64,000 bases of DNA from Paenibacillus sophorae. Its GTDB lineage: Bacteria; Bacillota; Bacilli; Paenibacillales; Paenibacillaceae. A model generated the notes under the pieces. That model was not told the origin of the DNA and made no database searches. It saw only the letters and a program-made list of their open reading frames with translations. Shown piece by piece: positions 1-7,649 of this stretch. Each line of letters starts with the position of its first letter. The stretch's first letter is position 1. A program made the translations under genes and the position numbers. The DNA lies in contig NZ_CP076607.1 of the NCBI RefSeq assembly GCF_018966525.1, positions 1,240,001 through 1,304,000 of the forward strand, in the 5' to 3' direction.

Positions 1-1065
1 GGCGACAAAGCCCAGAAAATAGGAGCCAAGGCCGAACCCGAGATCAAACAGAACGTAAAAGGTGCTGGTGGCAAGCGCCCGGCGGTGGCTTGGGGCCGCT
101 TGGATGGCTAATGTCTGAAGGCTTGGGAGTATGGCGCCGTAGCCGAGTCCGATCAGGCCTGCCGTGGCCAGAAACTCGGGAGCGGAAGACACCCGGCTGA
201 GCCAGAGCATGCCCGCCATGAACAACAGGATGCCCGGATAGACGAGAACGTGGGCTCCTCTGCGGTCAAACAGCCGGCCGGTAAAGGGCCGTGAGATCAG
301 TACAAGGGCCGCGAATACAATAAAGAAGTAACTGGCGACGTTCCCGAGTCCGATTGATTTGGCATAGACGGAGATGAACGTCGACAGCGAACTGTAAGCG
401 AAGGCCAGAACCAACCCGGACAGGGACACCGGCAGGGCTTTGAACTCGAAATAACGCTTGATATTCCAGTTGCCAAGCGTCTGCGCCTGGGTCTTATGGG
501 AAGGAACAGGTGTCAGAATGCCGAAGATGCAGGCGAGCAGGGCGAAGACACTGACGGTGATGAACAACATTCGGAAGCCGGCGTGATCGGTGACCGTAAG
601 GCCGATGAATGGGCCCATAACCATTGCAAGGCTCATGAACAGAGTGAAATAGCCGATCCCCTCGCCTTTCCGGCGCTCCGGTATAACGTCAAGCACGATG
701 GCTGAGGTAGCAGTGGCGGCAACGCCGTAAGCGAATCCGTGAATACAGCGCAGCACCAGCAGAGCGGCATAGCCTTGAATGAACAGATACAGCAAGGAGC
801 AGGCGGCAAACAGCAGAAGCGAGCCAACCATAAGCGCTTTGCGGTTAACCTCGTCGAGCCATCGTCCTGTAAGCGGCCGGATGATAACGGCGGCAATGAC
901 GAATAGGGTGGTTACCAATCCGATATTTTGCTTGCTCCCGTGCAGATCTTCCAGAACGAACGCGGGCAGCGTTACCATCAGAATATAGAAGGTCATGAAA
1001 ATGAAAAAGCTGCTACAGCAGATAGTTAAAAAATGACGGTTCCATAAAAGTTCCTCATTCTCCAA
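1..1065 (-). CDS. MFS family transporter (3' end outside window)
   Basis: Reading the minus strand from a TTG at 1065, one frame stays open to base 1, giving at least 355 residues of very hydrophobic protein (about 390-400 is usual for the major facilitator superfamily). Near the N-terminus, helix 1 is followed by a G-S-K-Q-N-I-G-L segment and then R-P-L-T-G-R-W-L-D-E, which matches the conserved MFS loop 2-3 motif GxLaDrxGrr. The TTG has an AGAAGAGA ribosome-binding site 6 bases upstream. It lies divergent to a MerR-thioredoxin operon and has its own sigma-A promoter covered by a perfect palindrome. It is probably a drug or metabolite exporter; the substrate cannot be told. C-terminus not seen. 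Confidence 0.85.
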   Translation of the reverse strand, partial: MENEELLWNRHFLTICCSSFFIFMTFYILMVTLPAFVLEDLHGSKQNIGLVTTLFVIAAVIIRPLTGRWLDEVNRKALMVGSLLLFAACSLLYLFIQGYAALLVLRCIHGFAYGVAATATSAIVLDVIPERRKGEGIGYFTLFMSLAMVMGPFIGLTVTDHAGFRMLFITVSVFALLACIFGILTPVPSHKTQAQTLGNWNIKRYFEFKALPVSLSGLVLAFAYSSLSTFISVYAKSIGLGNVASYFFIVFAALVLISRPFTGRLFDRRGAHVLVYPGILLFMAGMLWLSRVSSAPEFLATAGLIGLGYGAILPSLQTLAIQAAPSHRRALATSTFYVLFDLGFGLGSYFLGFVA

Positions 1066-1102
1066 ATCCGATCTCTTCTTTCTATTAATAATAGTTATAA
1101 CA

Positions 1103-1131
1103 ACAATATGGGCGTAGTGCTGCTTTGTCAA
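1103..1131 (-). promoter_or_regulatory. Sigma-A promoter of the MFS gene
   Basis: On the minus strand TTGACA (1131-1126), a 17-base spacer and TATTGT (1108-1103) form a near-consensus promoter about 40 bases before the TTG start. Confidence 0.7.
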
Positions 1132-1139
1132 TTTGACAA
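1125..1139. promoter_or_regulatory. Palindromic operator overlapping the MFS -35 box
   Basis: TTGTCA-ATT-TGACAA is a perfect 15-bp inverted repeat that contains the -35 hexamer of the MFS promoter. Its size and position suit a dimeric repressor (MarR- or TetR-like). No such regulator gene is visible at this end of the window, so the binding protein is unknown. Confidence 0.55.
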
Positions 1140-1209
1140 TTCCATTTGAATGAAAATCTCTGCTCAAATATGTCAGCAGCGTGAGCGATCCGGCAACCCC
1201 AAAAAGTAG

Positions 1210-1241
1210 TTGACCTTAACACCAGTGTCAGGGTCTATAAT
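1210..1241 (+). promoter_or_regulatory. MerR-type promoter with 20-bp spacer and dyad operator
   Basis: TTGACC (1210-1215) and TATAAT (1236-1241) are separated by 20 bp rather than 17. The spacer with its edges (1212-1235) is an imperfect inverted repeat, starting GACCTTAACAC and ending GTCAGGGTC. An over-long spacer occupied by a dyad is the hallmark of promoters that MerR regulators untwist when activated. It lies directly upstream of the merR gene, so autoregulation of the merR-trx operon is expected. Confidence 0.8.
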
Positions 1242-1277
1242 GAACCTAAACATTCTCATAATCCGGAGAGAAATGCA

Positions 1278-1685
1278 ATGAAAATAGGCGAGCTTGCCAA
1301 ACTGACGGGCGTTAGCGTCCGGTCGCTTCGATATTACGAGTCGCAGGGTCTTATTTCGGCGGTCCGTCTGGCCAACGGCTACCGCGAATACTCTCCGCTT
1401 GCCGCGGAGACGGTGAAGACGATCAAGCTGTACTTAAACTTAGGACTGACGACAGAGGAAATCGCGGGGTTTTTGCACTGCGTGCTGAAGAACAAGGAGG
1501 CTTTCTGCGCGGAGGTGATGCCGCTGTATGAATCCAAGCTGGAGGAGATTGAACGTCAGCTGCATCAGTTGACTCAGATCAAGCTTAATTTGGAGGAAAG
1601 GATGGCTTCCATCCGCCGGGAGCGGGAAGGGTCTGGCACCGAAACTCAAGCTAAAGCAGGAAGGAATGATTCTAATGGCGATTAA
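1278..1685 (+). CDS. MerR family transcriptional regulator
   Basis: 135 residues. The N-terminus MKIGELAKLTGVSVRSLRYY is a typical MerR winged helix-turn-helix; residues about 75-120 form the dimerisation coiled coil, ending in a charged tail. Two cysteines (in the HCVLKNKEAFC segment) sit between the DNA-binding domain and the coiled coil, where metal- or redox-sensing MerR proteins hold their ligands. A GGAGAG site precedes the ATG by about 8 bases. The gene overlaps the following thioredoxin gene, so both are one transcript from the 20-bp-spacer promoter. A thiol or oxidative signal is a reasonable guess from the partner, but it is inference. Confidence 0.9.
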   Translation: MKIGELAKLTGVSVRSLRYYESQGLISAVRLANGYREYSPLAAETVKTIKLYLNLGLTTEEIAGFLHCVLKNKEAFCAEVMPLYESKLEEIERQLHQLTQIKLNLEERMASIRREREGSGTETQAKAGRNDSNGD

Positions 1686-2001
1686 ACATGCGGAAACACC
1701 TGAGGGTCTGAGGGAAAAGGTAGCGGGGGGCGGTCTGGTGCTTGTCGATTACGGAGCAGCCTGGTGCGCGCCATGCAGGAATTTGCTGCCCATACTGGAG
1801 GAACTGGACCGGGATTACGGTGACGCAGTATCCGTCGTAAAGGTTGACTGCGACGAGCTGCCTGAGCTTGCTGCGGAAGCCGGCGTTATGGGCATGCCAA
1901 CCGTAATCGTCTATAAAGGCGGGCAGCCGGTGGAGAAGCTGGTCGGCCTAAGCCCGAAATCGGTCTACACGGGCGTTCTGGGCAGACATATGCGTAATTA
2001 G
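1675..2001 (+). CDS. Thioredoxin
   Basis: 108 residues with the redox motif W-C-A-P-C near residue 30 and the conserved cis-proline in GMPTVIVYKGG, so a classical soluble thioredoxin fold that reduces disulfides in the cytoplasm. Position 2 of the CxxC pair is Ala instead of the common Gly (CGPC), as in some accessory thioredoxins. I chose ATG 1675 because AGGAAGGA ends 9 bases before it; the in-frame ATG at 1666 overlaps that site. It overlaps the merR gene by 11 bases and ends just before a strong terminator. Linkage to a cysteine-containing MerR regulator suggests stress-induced, not housekeeping, expression. Confidence 0.93.
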   Translation: MAIKHAETPEGLREKVAGGGLVLVDYGAAWCAPCRNLLPILEELDRDYGDAVSVVKVDCDELPELAAEAGVMGMPTVIVYKGGQPVEKLVGLSPKSVYTGVLGRHMRN

Positions 2002-2011
2002 GCGAAGCGAA

Positions 2012-2052
2012 GGCTCGCGGATATGGCCAGTTGGTCATCCGCGAGCCTTTTT
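2012..2052 (+). terminator. Rho-independent terminator of merR-trx
   Basis: Perfect 11-bp stem GGCTCGCGGAT / ATCCGCGAGCC (2012-2022, 2037-2047) followed by TTTTT. It lies between two convergent genes. Confidence 0.9.
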
Positions 2053-2086
2053 CATGAGCCCACATGATTCAACCCCGCTACCCGTA

Positions 2087-2971
2087 CTACATGGCATCCG
2101 GCACATCGACAACAGTGTTCCGGCGAAGCGCATCCGCCAGCTCGGTTTGAAGACATTCCATAAAGGCGTTCCACGCCCCGCGGCTGGCGTCCAGCTCCTT
2201 GCGGCCGATGTCTTCCATGGTATCCAGCCAAACCCGCTTATCGGTGATGTCCCCAAGCTCGGACTGAATGTCTTTGTACATCGCTTCATTCGCGTGAAAC
2301 TTCTGATCCAGCGTGAAGGCTGCCGCGTTTGCGGTATAACGGATACGCTTGGCCGATATCCGCAGCTTATGCAGTTCATCCAGAGCCTTCCGGGAACCGG
2401 GGACTTCTTGCTTGAACATCTCCTTGCACCGTTTCTTCTGCTGCTCGAAAGCGGCTTCAAGCTCTCGCATCGCAATATTGACGTCGATATCGGTAACGAG
2501 AGCCGGAAGCCGTTCGTTAATAAATTCATCCCATTTGCCCTGGAGCTCGCCATTCATCAGCGCAGGCAACTCATCTGCCAGCTTCGCGCGCTGCCGTTTG
2601 CGCTTTGCTTTCTGATGCCGGATCACCGCTCCCAGCAGCTTGGCGGTCTTCTTATCGCCACCTAGCTTGGCCGCTTTGCGTCTTTCCTTGAAGGACTGAA
2701 TGAGCACATCGGCATCCCTTACCTTGCCTAGCCGCTTCTGGGCCTGCTTGAATATGGCATAAAGGCCGGAGGTATGCCCGGGGTCCAGAACCGCCAGAAG
2801 CGTCAGCAGCTTGCGGCTGCTTACCCTCGCCTGATGAACGGCCTCATCGTCAAAGTCCTTCAGCGCCTCTGTTCCGTGATCCAAAAAGCTTGTATACAGC
2901 TCCGCCATTGCCTGCTCCCACTGCTTCGCTCCGCTTATCTCGGAACTATGGGTTGCCGTATCGGTTGTCAT
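2087..2971 (-). CDS. CHAD domain protein
   Basis: 294 residues, nearly all one CHAD (conserved histidine alpha-helical) domain. Seen are the family landmarks EAVHQARVSSRKL near residue 45, KRLGKVRDADVL near residue 80, and LHKLRISAKRIRYTANAA near residue 200, i.e. the basic, histidine-bearing helices that form the polyphosphate-binding channel in characterised members. No CYTH/triphosphatase domain is fused, so it is a stand-alone CHAD protein and probably a polyphosphate-associated cytoplasmic protein. It is convergent with the thioredoxin gene and transcribed alone. Function beyond polyphosphate binding is not established. Confidence 0.9.
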   Translation of the reverse strand: MTTDTATHSSEISGAKQWEQAMAELYTSFLDHGTEALKDFDDEAVHQARVSSRKLLTLLAVLDPGHTSGLYAIFKQAQKRLGKVRDADVLIQSFKERRKAAKLGGDKKTAKLLGAVIRHQKAKRKRQRAKLADELPALMNGELQGKWDEFINERLPALVTDIDVNIAMRELEAAFEQQKKRCKEMFKQEVPGSRKALDELHKLRISAKRIRYTANAAAFTLDQKFHANEAMYKDIQSELGDITDKRVWLDTMEDIGRKELDASRGAWNAFMECLQTELADALRRNTVVDVPDAM

Positions 2972-3134
2972 TCGTCATCACTCCCAATTTATGATCGCCT
3001 CAGGGACCGTTCTGTGGAAATTGAACCCAAGCAATAGTGATAGCGCAACCATTTATGTGTTTAGAGCGTCTTAAATTTTGAATAGCTATATTTTAATTCT
3101 ATCACAAATATCTGCTGCAGAAAGGGTGAGACGA

Positions 3135-4106
3135 ATGTTCAAAAAATTAACAGCCGTCTGTGTCTGCCTTGGATTAGCCGTATTCATTGCGGGTCCCGGT
3201 ACCGGCGGAACGCCTTCCGCGCAGGCTGCTTCCCCGGCCGGAATGACCTCCGTGACGGTTAACGGTGTAAAGCTTACGCTTGAATCTCAGGCTTACGTAA
3301 AGCAAGGAAGAGTCATGGCTCCGCTTCGGGACATGGCGAAAGGGCTGGGAGCGCAGCTGTATTGGGATGCGGCTTCCCGCACGGCTACGATCAAGAGAGA
3401 TTCGCATCAAGCGCAGATTAAGGCGGGCAGCAGCCGGGCGCTAAGGGATGGAGGGGTCGTCATTCTGGATGTTCCTGCCGAAATCCGCAGCGGCCGTGTG
3501 TATGTTCCTCTGCGTTTTGTAGTGGAGAGCATGGGCGCGACCATATCCTGGAACGTGAAGACAGGCACGGCTCAAATAATACTGCCGCTTGACCCGGCCA
3601 GCGCGGAGAAGGTCATTGCGGAGCGGGCCGCTGCTGCGGTGCAGGCGCTGAAGGCGAAGGATTGGGCCGCTCTTTCCTCCATGGTTCACTCCTCCCGGGG
3701 CGTCCGATTCTCGCCTTACGGCTATGTGGACACCTCAAAAGACATCGTACTGAGCCGCGGCGATATCGCGGCGGTAGGCGCAGACGGGGCGGTCCGAACC
3801 TGGGGCGCCTACGATGGAACGGGCGATCCGATCAAGCTGACGTTTGCCCAGTATTACGACAAATTCATTTACAGCGCCGATTTTGCGGAAGCGCCGGAAA
3901 TGGGCTACAATCAGACCATCGGCACCGGCAATTCGCTGAATAATGCGCGGGGCGTATACCCGGCTGCCATCTTGGTTGAATACCATTACGACGGGTTCGA
4001 TCCGCAGTATGCCGGTATGGACTGGCAGAGCCTGCGGCTTGTGTTCGTTAAGGAAGGCGGGCAGTGGATGCTTGTAGGCATCATACATGATCAATGGACC
4101 ATATGA
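3135..4106 (+). CDS. Secreted stalk-domain (copper amine oxidase N-term-like) protein
   Basis: 323 residues from ATG 3135, preceded by AAAGGGTGAGA; an upstream in-frame ATG at 3078 would put 19 residues before the signal peptide and is less likely. Residues 1-32 are a Sec signal ending S-A-Q-A-A. Residues about 35-150 carry two stalk repeats (VTVNGVKLTLE..QGRVMAPLRDMAKGLGA and IRSGRVYVPLRFVVESMGATISW), the copper amine oxidase N-terminal-like domain that is common in Paenibacillus envelope proteins. The C-terminal half (about 165-323) resembles an NTF2-like/nuclear transport factor fold but is not diagnostic. A possible promoter TTGAAT-16-TATCAC is at 3078-3105. It overlaps lipL by 13 bases. 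Likely a cell-wall-associated protein; no enzymatic role is implied. Confidence 0.85.
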   Translation: MFKKLTAVCVCLGLAVFIAGPGTGGTPSAQAASPAGMTSVTVNGVKLTLESQAYVKQGRVMAPLRDMAKGLGAQLYWDAASRTATIKRDSHQAQIKAGSSRALRDGGVVILDVPAEIRSGRVYVPLRFVVESMGATISWNVKTGTAQIILPLDPASAEKVIAERAAAAVQALKAKDWAALSSMVHSSRGVRFSPYGYVDTSKDIVLSRGDIAAVGADGAVRTWGAYDGTGDPIKLTFAQYYDKFIYSADFAEAPEMGYNQTIGTGNSLNNARGVYPAAILVEYHYDGFDPQYAGMDWQSLRLVFVKEGGQWMLVGIIHDQWTI

Positions 4107-5011
4107 GCGAAAGCAACATAACAAGCGGAATGGGCGAACTGCAGTCTGGTCCGTCCGGAACGCTTCCCGGGCGCATGGCGCTCTTTGAGCATCTGTCCGG
4201 CAGCGCGGCGGAAGGAGAAGGGGGCGGCGATATGCTGATCCCCTTCGCTTTTGAAGAAACGCTGTGCCGGAATGTTGGCGCGGGGCTTGTGCCTCCGTCG
4301 GTGCACTTGTGGAGCCACCCCGGCGGATTGGCTCTCGGGCTCCGGGACAGCCGCCTGCCGTGCGCCGGGCAGGCGATGCAGAGCCTTGAAGCGCGCGGCA
4401 TCCGCACGGCGGTCAGACATTCCGGCGGAGCGGCGGTTCCCCTGGATGCGGGAGTCGTCAACGTCTCCCTGATCTTGCCCAAGAGCCGGGGAACACTGGA
4501 TTTTCACCGGGATTTCCGCCTCCTTGCCGCCTTGATTGCGGAGGCGGCGGGCGTCTCTCACCCGGCTGCCGCCGCACAGATCGTTGCGGCAGAGGTTGCC
4601 GGGTCTTACTGCCCCGGCGATTACGACCTGTCCATCGGGGGCCGGAAGTTTTGTGGAATCGCCCAGCGGCGGCAGAGCCACGCCTATTTTGTGCATGCCT
4701 TTGTCGTTGTGAGCGGCCCCGGGCGGGAGCGCGGCGAGTTGGTGCGCCGCTTCTACGAGGAGGCCGTCTGCGGCGCTTCGGGCCTGGACTATCCTTTGGT
4801 GCGGCCGGAAACCATCGGCGGGCTCGGTGAACTAGGCGGCCCGGATTCGGCTGCCGTGTTCGCGGACGGAGTCCGGCAGGCGGTGGCAGCCCGGGGCACG
4901 GAGCTGGTGAAGGCTTCCGAGCTGGAGGCGGCGACCGGCTATCGCCTTGGGTACGGCGATCCAAGGGTGCGGGAAGCGGCGAAAATGCTGCGCGAGCGGT
5001 ATGCCCAGTGA
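4094..5011 (+). CDS. lipL: Octanoyl-[GcvH]:protein N-octanoyltransferase (LipL-type)
   Basis: 305 residues of the biotin/lipoate ligase superfamily. Seen are the lipoyl-binding RHSGGAAVPLDAGVVNVSL segment near residue 115 and GSYCPGDYDLSIGGRKFCGI near residue 175, whose YCPG cysteine is the acyl-enzyme nucleophile of LipL, followed by the lysine-containing GGRKF(C)GI turn. LipL moves octanoyl or lipoyl groups from GcvH to the E2 subunits of 2-oxoacid dehydrogenases in Firmicutes. The start at 4094 overlaps the stalk-domain gene by 13 bases; a second in-frame ATG at 4103 is also possible. The gene is unusually GC-rich. Confidence 0.88.
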   Translation: MDHMSESNITSGMGELQSGPSGTLPGRMALFEHLSGSAAEGEGGGDMLIPFAFEETLCRNVGAGLVPPSVHLWSHPGGLALGLRDSRLPCAGQAMQSLEARGIRTAVRHSGGAAVPLDAGVVNVSLILPKSRGTLDFHRDFRLLAALIAEAAGVSHPAAAAQIVAAEVAGSYCPGDYDLSIGGRKFCGIAQRRQSHAYFVHAFVVVSGPGRERGELVRRFYEEAVCGASGLDYPLVRPETIGGLGELGGPDSAAVFADGVRQAVAARGTELVKASELEAATGYRLGYGDPRVREAAKMLRERYAQ

Positions 5012-5443
5012 GCAGCGCTATAGGTATGCGGGCTGTCCCGTTCACGCTGTCATACAGGAATTTGAGACTGTGCCGACTGAATTTGAGCTGAGCGAGGAAA
5101 TACCTTTATTTCCGTAGGTATGTGATATAGTAGCCGTTCTCAGGCGACCAAAAGATGCAGAATTTCAGGTTTTTACATTATTTTCTTCATCATGCCCCCT
5201 AAATTGGCGAAGAACATCCCGATTCCATTCGGGAGGATGCACCGGGATGTTCTCCTGTCTTCGAAAAATAAAGAATTAGATTGGCAGCAGCGTTAAGCGA
5301 GCCGCAGGATAGTTACAAAAAAGGGGAAAAATTAACCAAATAAAAATTTCTCATTTAGTGATTGACCAATCAATAACTAGATGATATTATGAATTTAAGT
5401 TAGTAATTGATCAATAACTAATCACGAAATGAGGTCGATGAAA
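5012..5443. other. Intergenic region with hairpin and operator-rich promoter
   Basis: No gene seen. A 10-bp perfect inverted repeat GAACATCCCG / CGGGATGTTC (5212-5221, 5243-5252) has no T-run after it. The right part, from 5330, is very AT-rich and holds the promoter and operators of the next gene. Confidence 0.6.
5359..5415 (+). promoter_or_regulatory. Promoter with two TetR-like palindromic operators
   Basis: TTGACC (5362-5367), 17-bp spacer and TATTAT (5385-5390) form a good sigma-A promoter. The -35 lies inside the palindrome TGATTG-AC-CAATCA (5359-5372). A second palindrome ATTGATCAAT lies at 5406-5415, just downstream of the expected start point. Two dyads bracketing a promoter indicate tight repression, as for TetR-family targets. 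A related dyad recurs at 6415-6430. Confidence 0.7.
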
Positions 5444-6412
5444 ATGGAAAAAGCGATCGTAATTGGAGCAACGGGCGGAACGGGAGCAGCGATCACGGAA
5501 GAACTGGTCAAACGGGGGATACGTACCATTGCTTTTGGGCGTTCGCGTCAGAAATTGGAGCACTTTGCAGGAAAGCTTGGAAAGCCCGCGCATTTGACGC
5601 TTGCCGTAGGGGACGCAATGCGCCCTGATGATATTGTAGTTCAAGCAGGCGGCGCGGACGTATTGTTCCATTGCGCGAACGTACCCTATAACGAGATGGT
5701 GAACAAGCTGATACCGCTAGGCGAATCGGTGATGGAGGCGGCAGAACGGCTTGCGATTAAAGTTGTAGCGATTGACGGGATCTATCCTTATGGGAGAAAA
5801 CAGATGGATCTTGTCACAGAAGAGCATCCCAAGCAGCCTCATACGAAAAAAGGAAAAGTCCGCCTGGACTATGAACGGATGCTGTTCAGCAAGCGGTGGA
5901 GCAAGGTCAAAGTTATGATTGTTCGCTTGCCCGATTATTATGGGCCTACGGCTAATGAAGCCTCGTATTTAGGTTCAACCCTTGAAGCGATCGCTGCTGG
6001 GAAAATGGCTTTTTTCGTCGGCAACATGCATGTTCCCCGCGAATTCGTCTATTTGCCGGATGCAGCTACCATGGTTGCCGAGCTGGCAGGCAAAGACTTC
6101 GCTTACGGACAGAACTGGAATATACCGGGGGCTGGGATCATATCGGGACGGGAGATCGTACGGATTGCGCAAGCGGCAAGTGGCCATGTTAAGCCGGTCA
6201 TACCACTGAAAAAATTAGGTTTATCGATGCTGGGTATGAGCGTGCCCGTCATGAAAGAAGTCATTGAGATGCTTTATCTAACCGAAGATCCGCTGACACT
6301 AAGCGGAGACAAATACAAACGACTAATCGGACCGATCACCGCGACGCCATTCCAGGAAGGTATTACTTCGACTGTTTTGGCATTGAAGAGCAAGGCATCT
6401 TTTGCACAATAG
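5444..6412 (+). CDS. NAD(P)-binding epimerase/NmrA-like SDR
   Basis: About 322 residues of an atypical/extended short-chain dehydrogenase fold. The N-terminus MEKAIVIGATGGTGAAI holds the GxxGxxG dinucleotide-binding loop. DGIYPYGRK near residue 107 resembles the YxxxK catalytic region, and a RLPDYYGPTANEASYLG segment is typical of NAD-dependent epimerase/dehydratases. ATG 5444 is best placed relative to GAGG (9 bases); ATGs at 5429 and 5438 are in frame but too close to or before it. The gene is under the double-operator promoter and is probably co-transcribed with the SRPBCC gene downstream. Substrate unknown; no dedicated regulator gene adjoins it. Confidence 0.82.
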   Translation: MEKAIVIGATGGTGAAITEELVKRGIRTIAFGRSRQKLEHFAGKLGKPAHLTLAVGDAMRPDDIVVQAGGADVLFHCANVPYNEMVNKLIPLGESVMEAAERLAIKVVAIDGIYPYGRKQMDLVTEEHPKQPHTKKGKVRLDYERMLFSKRWSKVKVMIVRLPDYYGPTANEASYLGSTLEAIAAGKMAFFVGNMHVPREFVYLPDAATMVAELAGKDFAYGQNWNIPGAGIISGREIVRIAQAASGHVKPVIPLKKLGLSMLGMSVPVMKEVIEMLYLTEDPLTLSGDKYKRLIGPITATPFQEGITSTVLALKSKASFAQ

Positions 6413-6414
6413 TT

Positions 6415-6430
6415 ATTGATTGATTAATCA
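6415..6430. promoter_or_regulatory. Third TetR-like dyad between SDR and SRPBCC genes
   Basis: ATTGATTGATTAATCA includes the perfect palindrome TGATTAATCA and the TGATTGAT half seen in the promoter operators upstream. It lies in the 35-base gap between the two genes, just before the ribosome-binding site AAGGAGAG. Confidence 0.5.
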
Positions 6431-6447
6431 TTAAGGAGAGATGAAAT

Positions 6448-7005
6448 ATGTTGAAAAGATCGTTTAAATCAAAAGCATTCACGATGAGCTTTCTTTTACT
6501 GATACTAATTCTGATTGGCGGGGTGATTTTTAGTACGAGGTACCCCGATGATTCCCAACGGACCACCGTCGATGTAGACCGAAACGCCCAGGTCATAGTC
6601 GACCTTTCCATCGAAATCGAAGCTCCGCAGCAGACCGTATGGCGGATACAGACTGGTATTGACCAGTGGCCAACTTGGCAGAAAAACGTCTCTCAGGCCC
6701 GGTTATCCGGTCCACTCGCGGTGGGAAGCACCTTCCAGTGGGAGACCCATGGGCTACCCATCGTCTCCACCATTCGCGAGGTCGACCCTATGCGGCGTAT
6801 CGTTTGGGGGGGGCCAGCACAAGGCATCGAGGGCGTCCACGTGTGGACCATCACTCCCACCTCCAAAGGAGTCGTCGTGCATACCACTGAGTCCTGGGAC
6901 GGTCCGCCAGTAGCGGCCGACCCCGACGGCATGCGCGCGGCACTAACGTCCTCGCTCAATGCCTGGCTTGCCGATCTCAAGACAACTGCTGAGGCGGCCA
7001 ACTGA
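6448..7005 (+). CDS. Membrane-anchored SRPBCC (polyketide cyclase-like) protein
   Basis: 185 residues. Residues about 10-30 form a single transmembrane helix (FTMSFLLLILILIGGVIF); residues 45-182 match the SRPBCC/START-like ligand-binding fold (VDLSIEIEAPQQTVWRIQTGIDQWPTW, then WGGPAQGIEGVHVWTITPT). Members bind hydrophobic small molecules; here the domain would face one membrane side. AAGGAGAG precedes the ATG. From about 6540 onward the codons become strongly C/G-ending (GTC, GAC, ACC), unlike the AT-rich first 90 bases and the gene before, so the cargo domain may be of high-GC origin fused to a local anchor. It appears to share a transcript with the epimerase gene. Confidence 0.8.
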   Translation: MLKRSFKSKAFTMSFLLLILILIGGVIFSTRYPDDSQRTTVDVDRNAQVIVDLSIEIEAPQQTVWRIQTGIDQWPTWQKNVSQARLSGPLAVGSTFQWETHGLPIVSTIREVDPMRRIVWGGPAQGIEGVHVWTITPTSKGVVVHTTESWDGPPVAADPDGMRAALTSSLNAWLADLKTTAEAAN

Positions 7006-7649
7006 AAAGCAGCCTTTACGCGACGGGGATTGTTACGCTCCCTCGGTACCTCCGGGTGAGTCAATCCCAATTGTAAAGACACCTCCAAAACCACTAAAGC
7101 AGTGGGAATGGAAGCATCTTTGCACATATGGGGGTTAAAATCCTAAAATGAACTTTGGGACACTTCAACATACAGGAGTACCTTGTTCCTTGTAAGTCAA
7201 TGTATTATTTGTGGAGCATCACAAAAAGCAGGCCAAAACTGGTTGCCTGCTTTTTGTGTTTCGGTATGACCAAATGTCGAATAGCTGTTGCGGCATTTCA
7301 AATTGAAGGGGCTGGTACAATAACTGCATATGGTTATTCTATCCTGCGTGCTTCCGAATTGGAGTAACATTCTGTGGTGCACCTGGTCGCTCTGGTCAGT
7401 TTAAGACTTTAATTTCCCAAGACATCTCCGTCTCAGTAAGAAGAATTAGTGACGATTCCCACTCAAAGCAGCGGAGAGAACGGAATGATTGCGGAAAAGC
7501 GGCAGCGTCCGCCCCGTACACCCACCTTAATTCTGCCTCAAAAAAAGGACGCCGCTGCACCCATTTCTATGGTTTATTGGACACTCCCGCTAAAATACAA
7601 AGGAATGCTCCTGAACTCAGTAAGCTCCTAATTGTCATGTGTACGATCC
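7006..7649. other. Intergenic region, terminator but no convincing gene
   Basis: Only a strong bidirectional hairpin (7220-7258) is recognised. Short open frames here lack ribosome-binding sites and family features. Confidence 0.6.
7220..7258. terminator. Bidirectional terminator
   Basis: Perfect 14-bp inverted repeat CACAAAAAGCAGGC / GCCTGCTTTTTGTG (7220-7233, 7245-7258) with an 11-base loop and built-in A/T tracts, so it can terminate on both strands. Confidence 0.85.

Noticed and set aside
5212..5252. Hairpin considered as riboswitch or terminator
   Set aside because: Only one stem without a T-run or conserved aptamer features; nearest gene start is about 190 bases away with its own promoter.
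7155..7367. 70-codon open frame over the 7220-7258 hairpin
   Set aside because: It spans a strong bidirectional terminator and lacks a ribosome-binding site.
7380..7649. Possible insertion-sequence end or small gene in the stretch before the DUF4179 gene
   Set aside because: No transposase similarity, no terminal repeat pair and no credible start with a ribosome-binding site.
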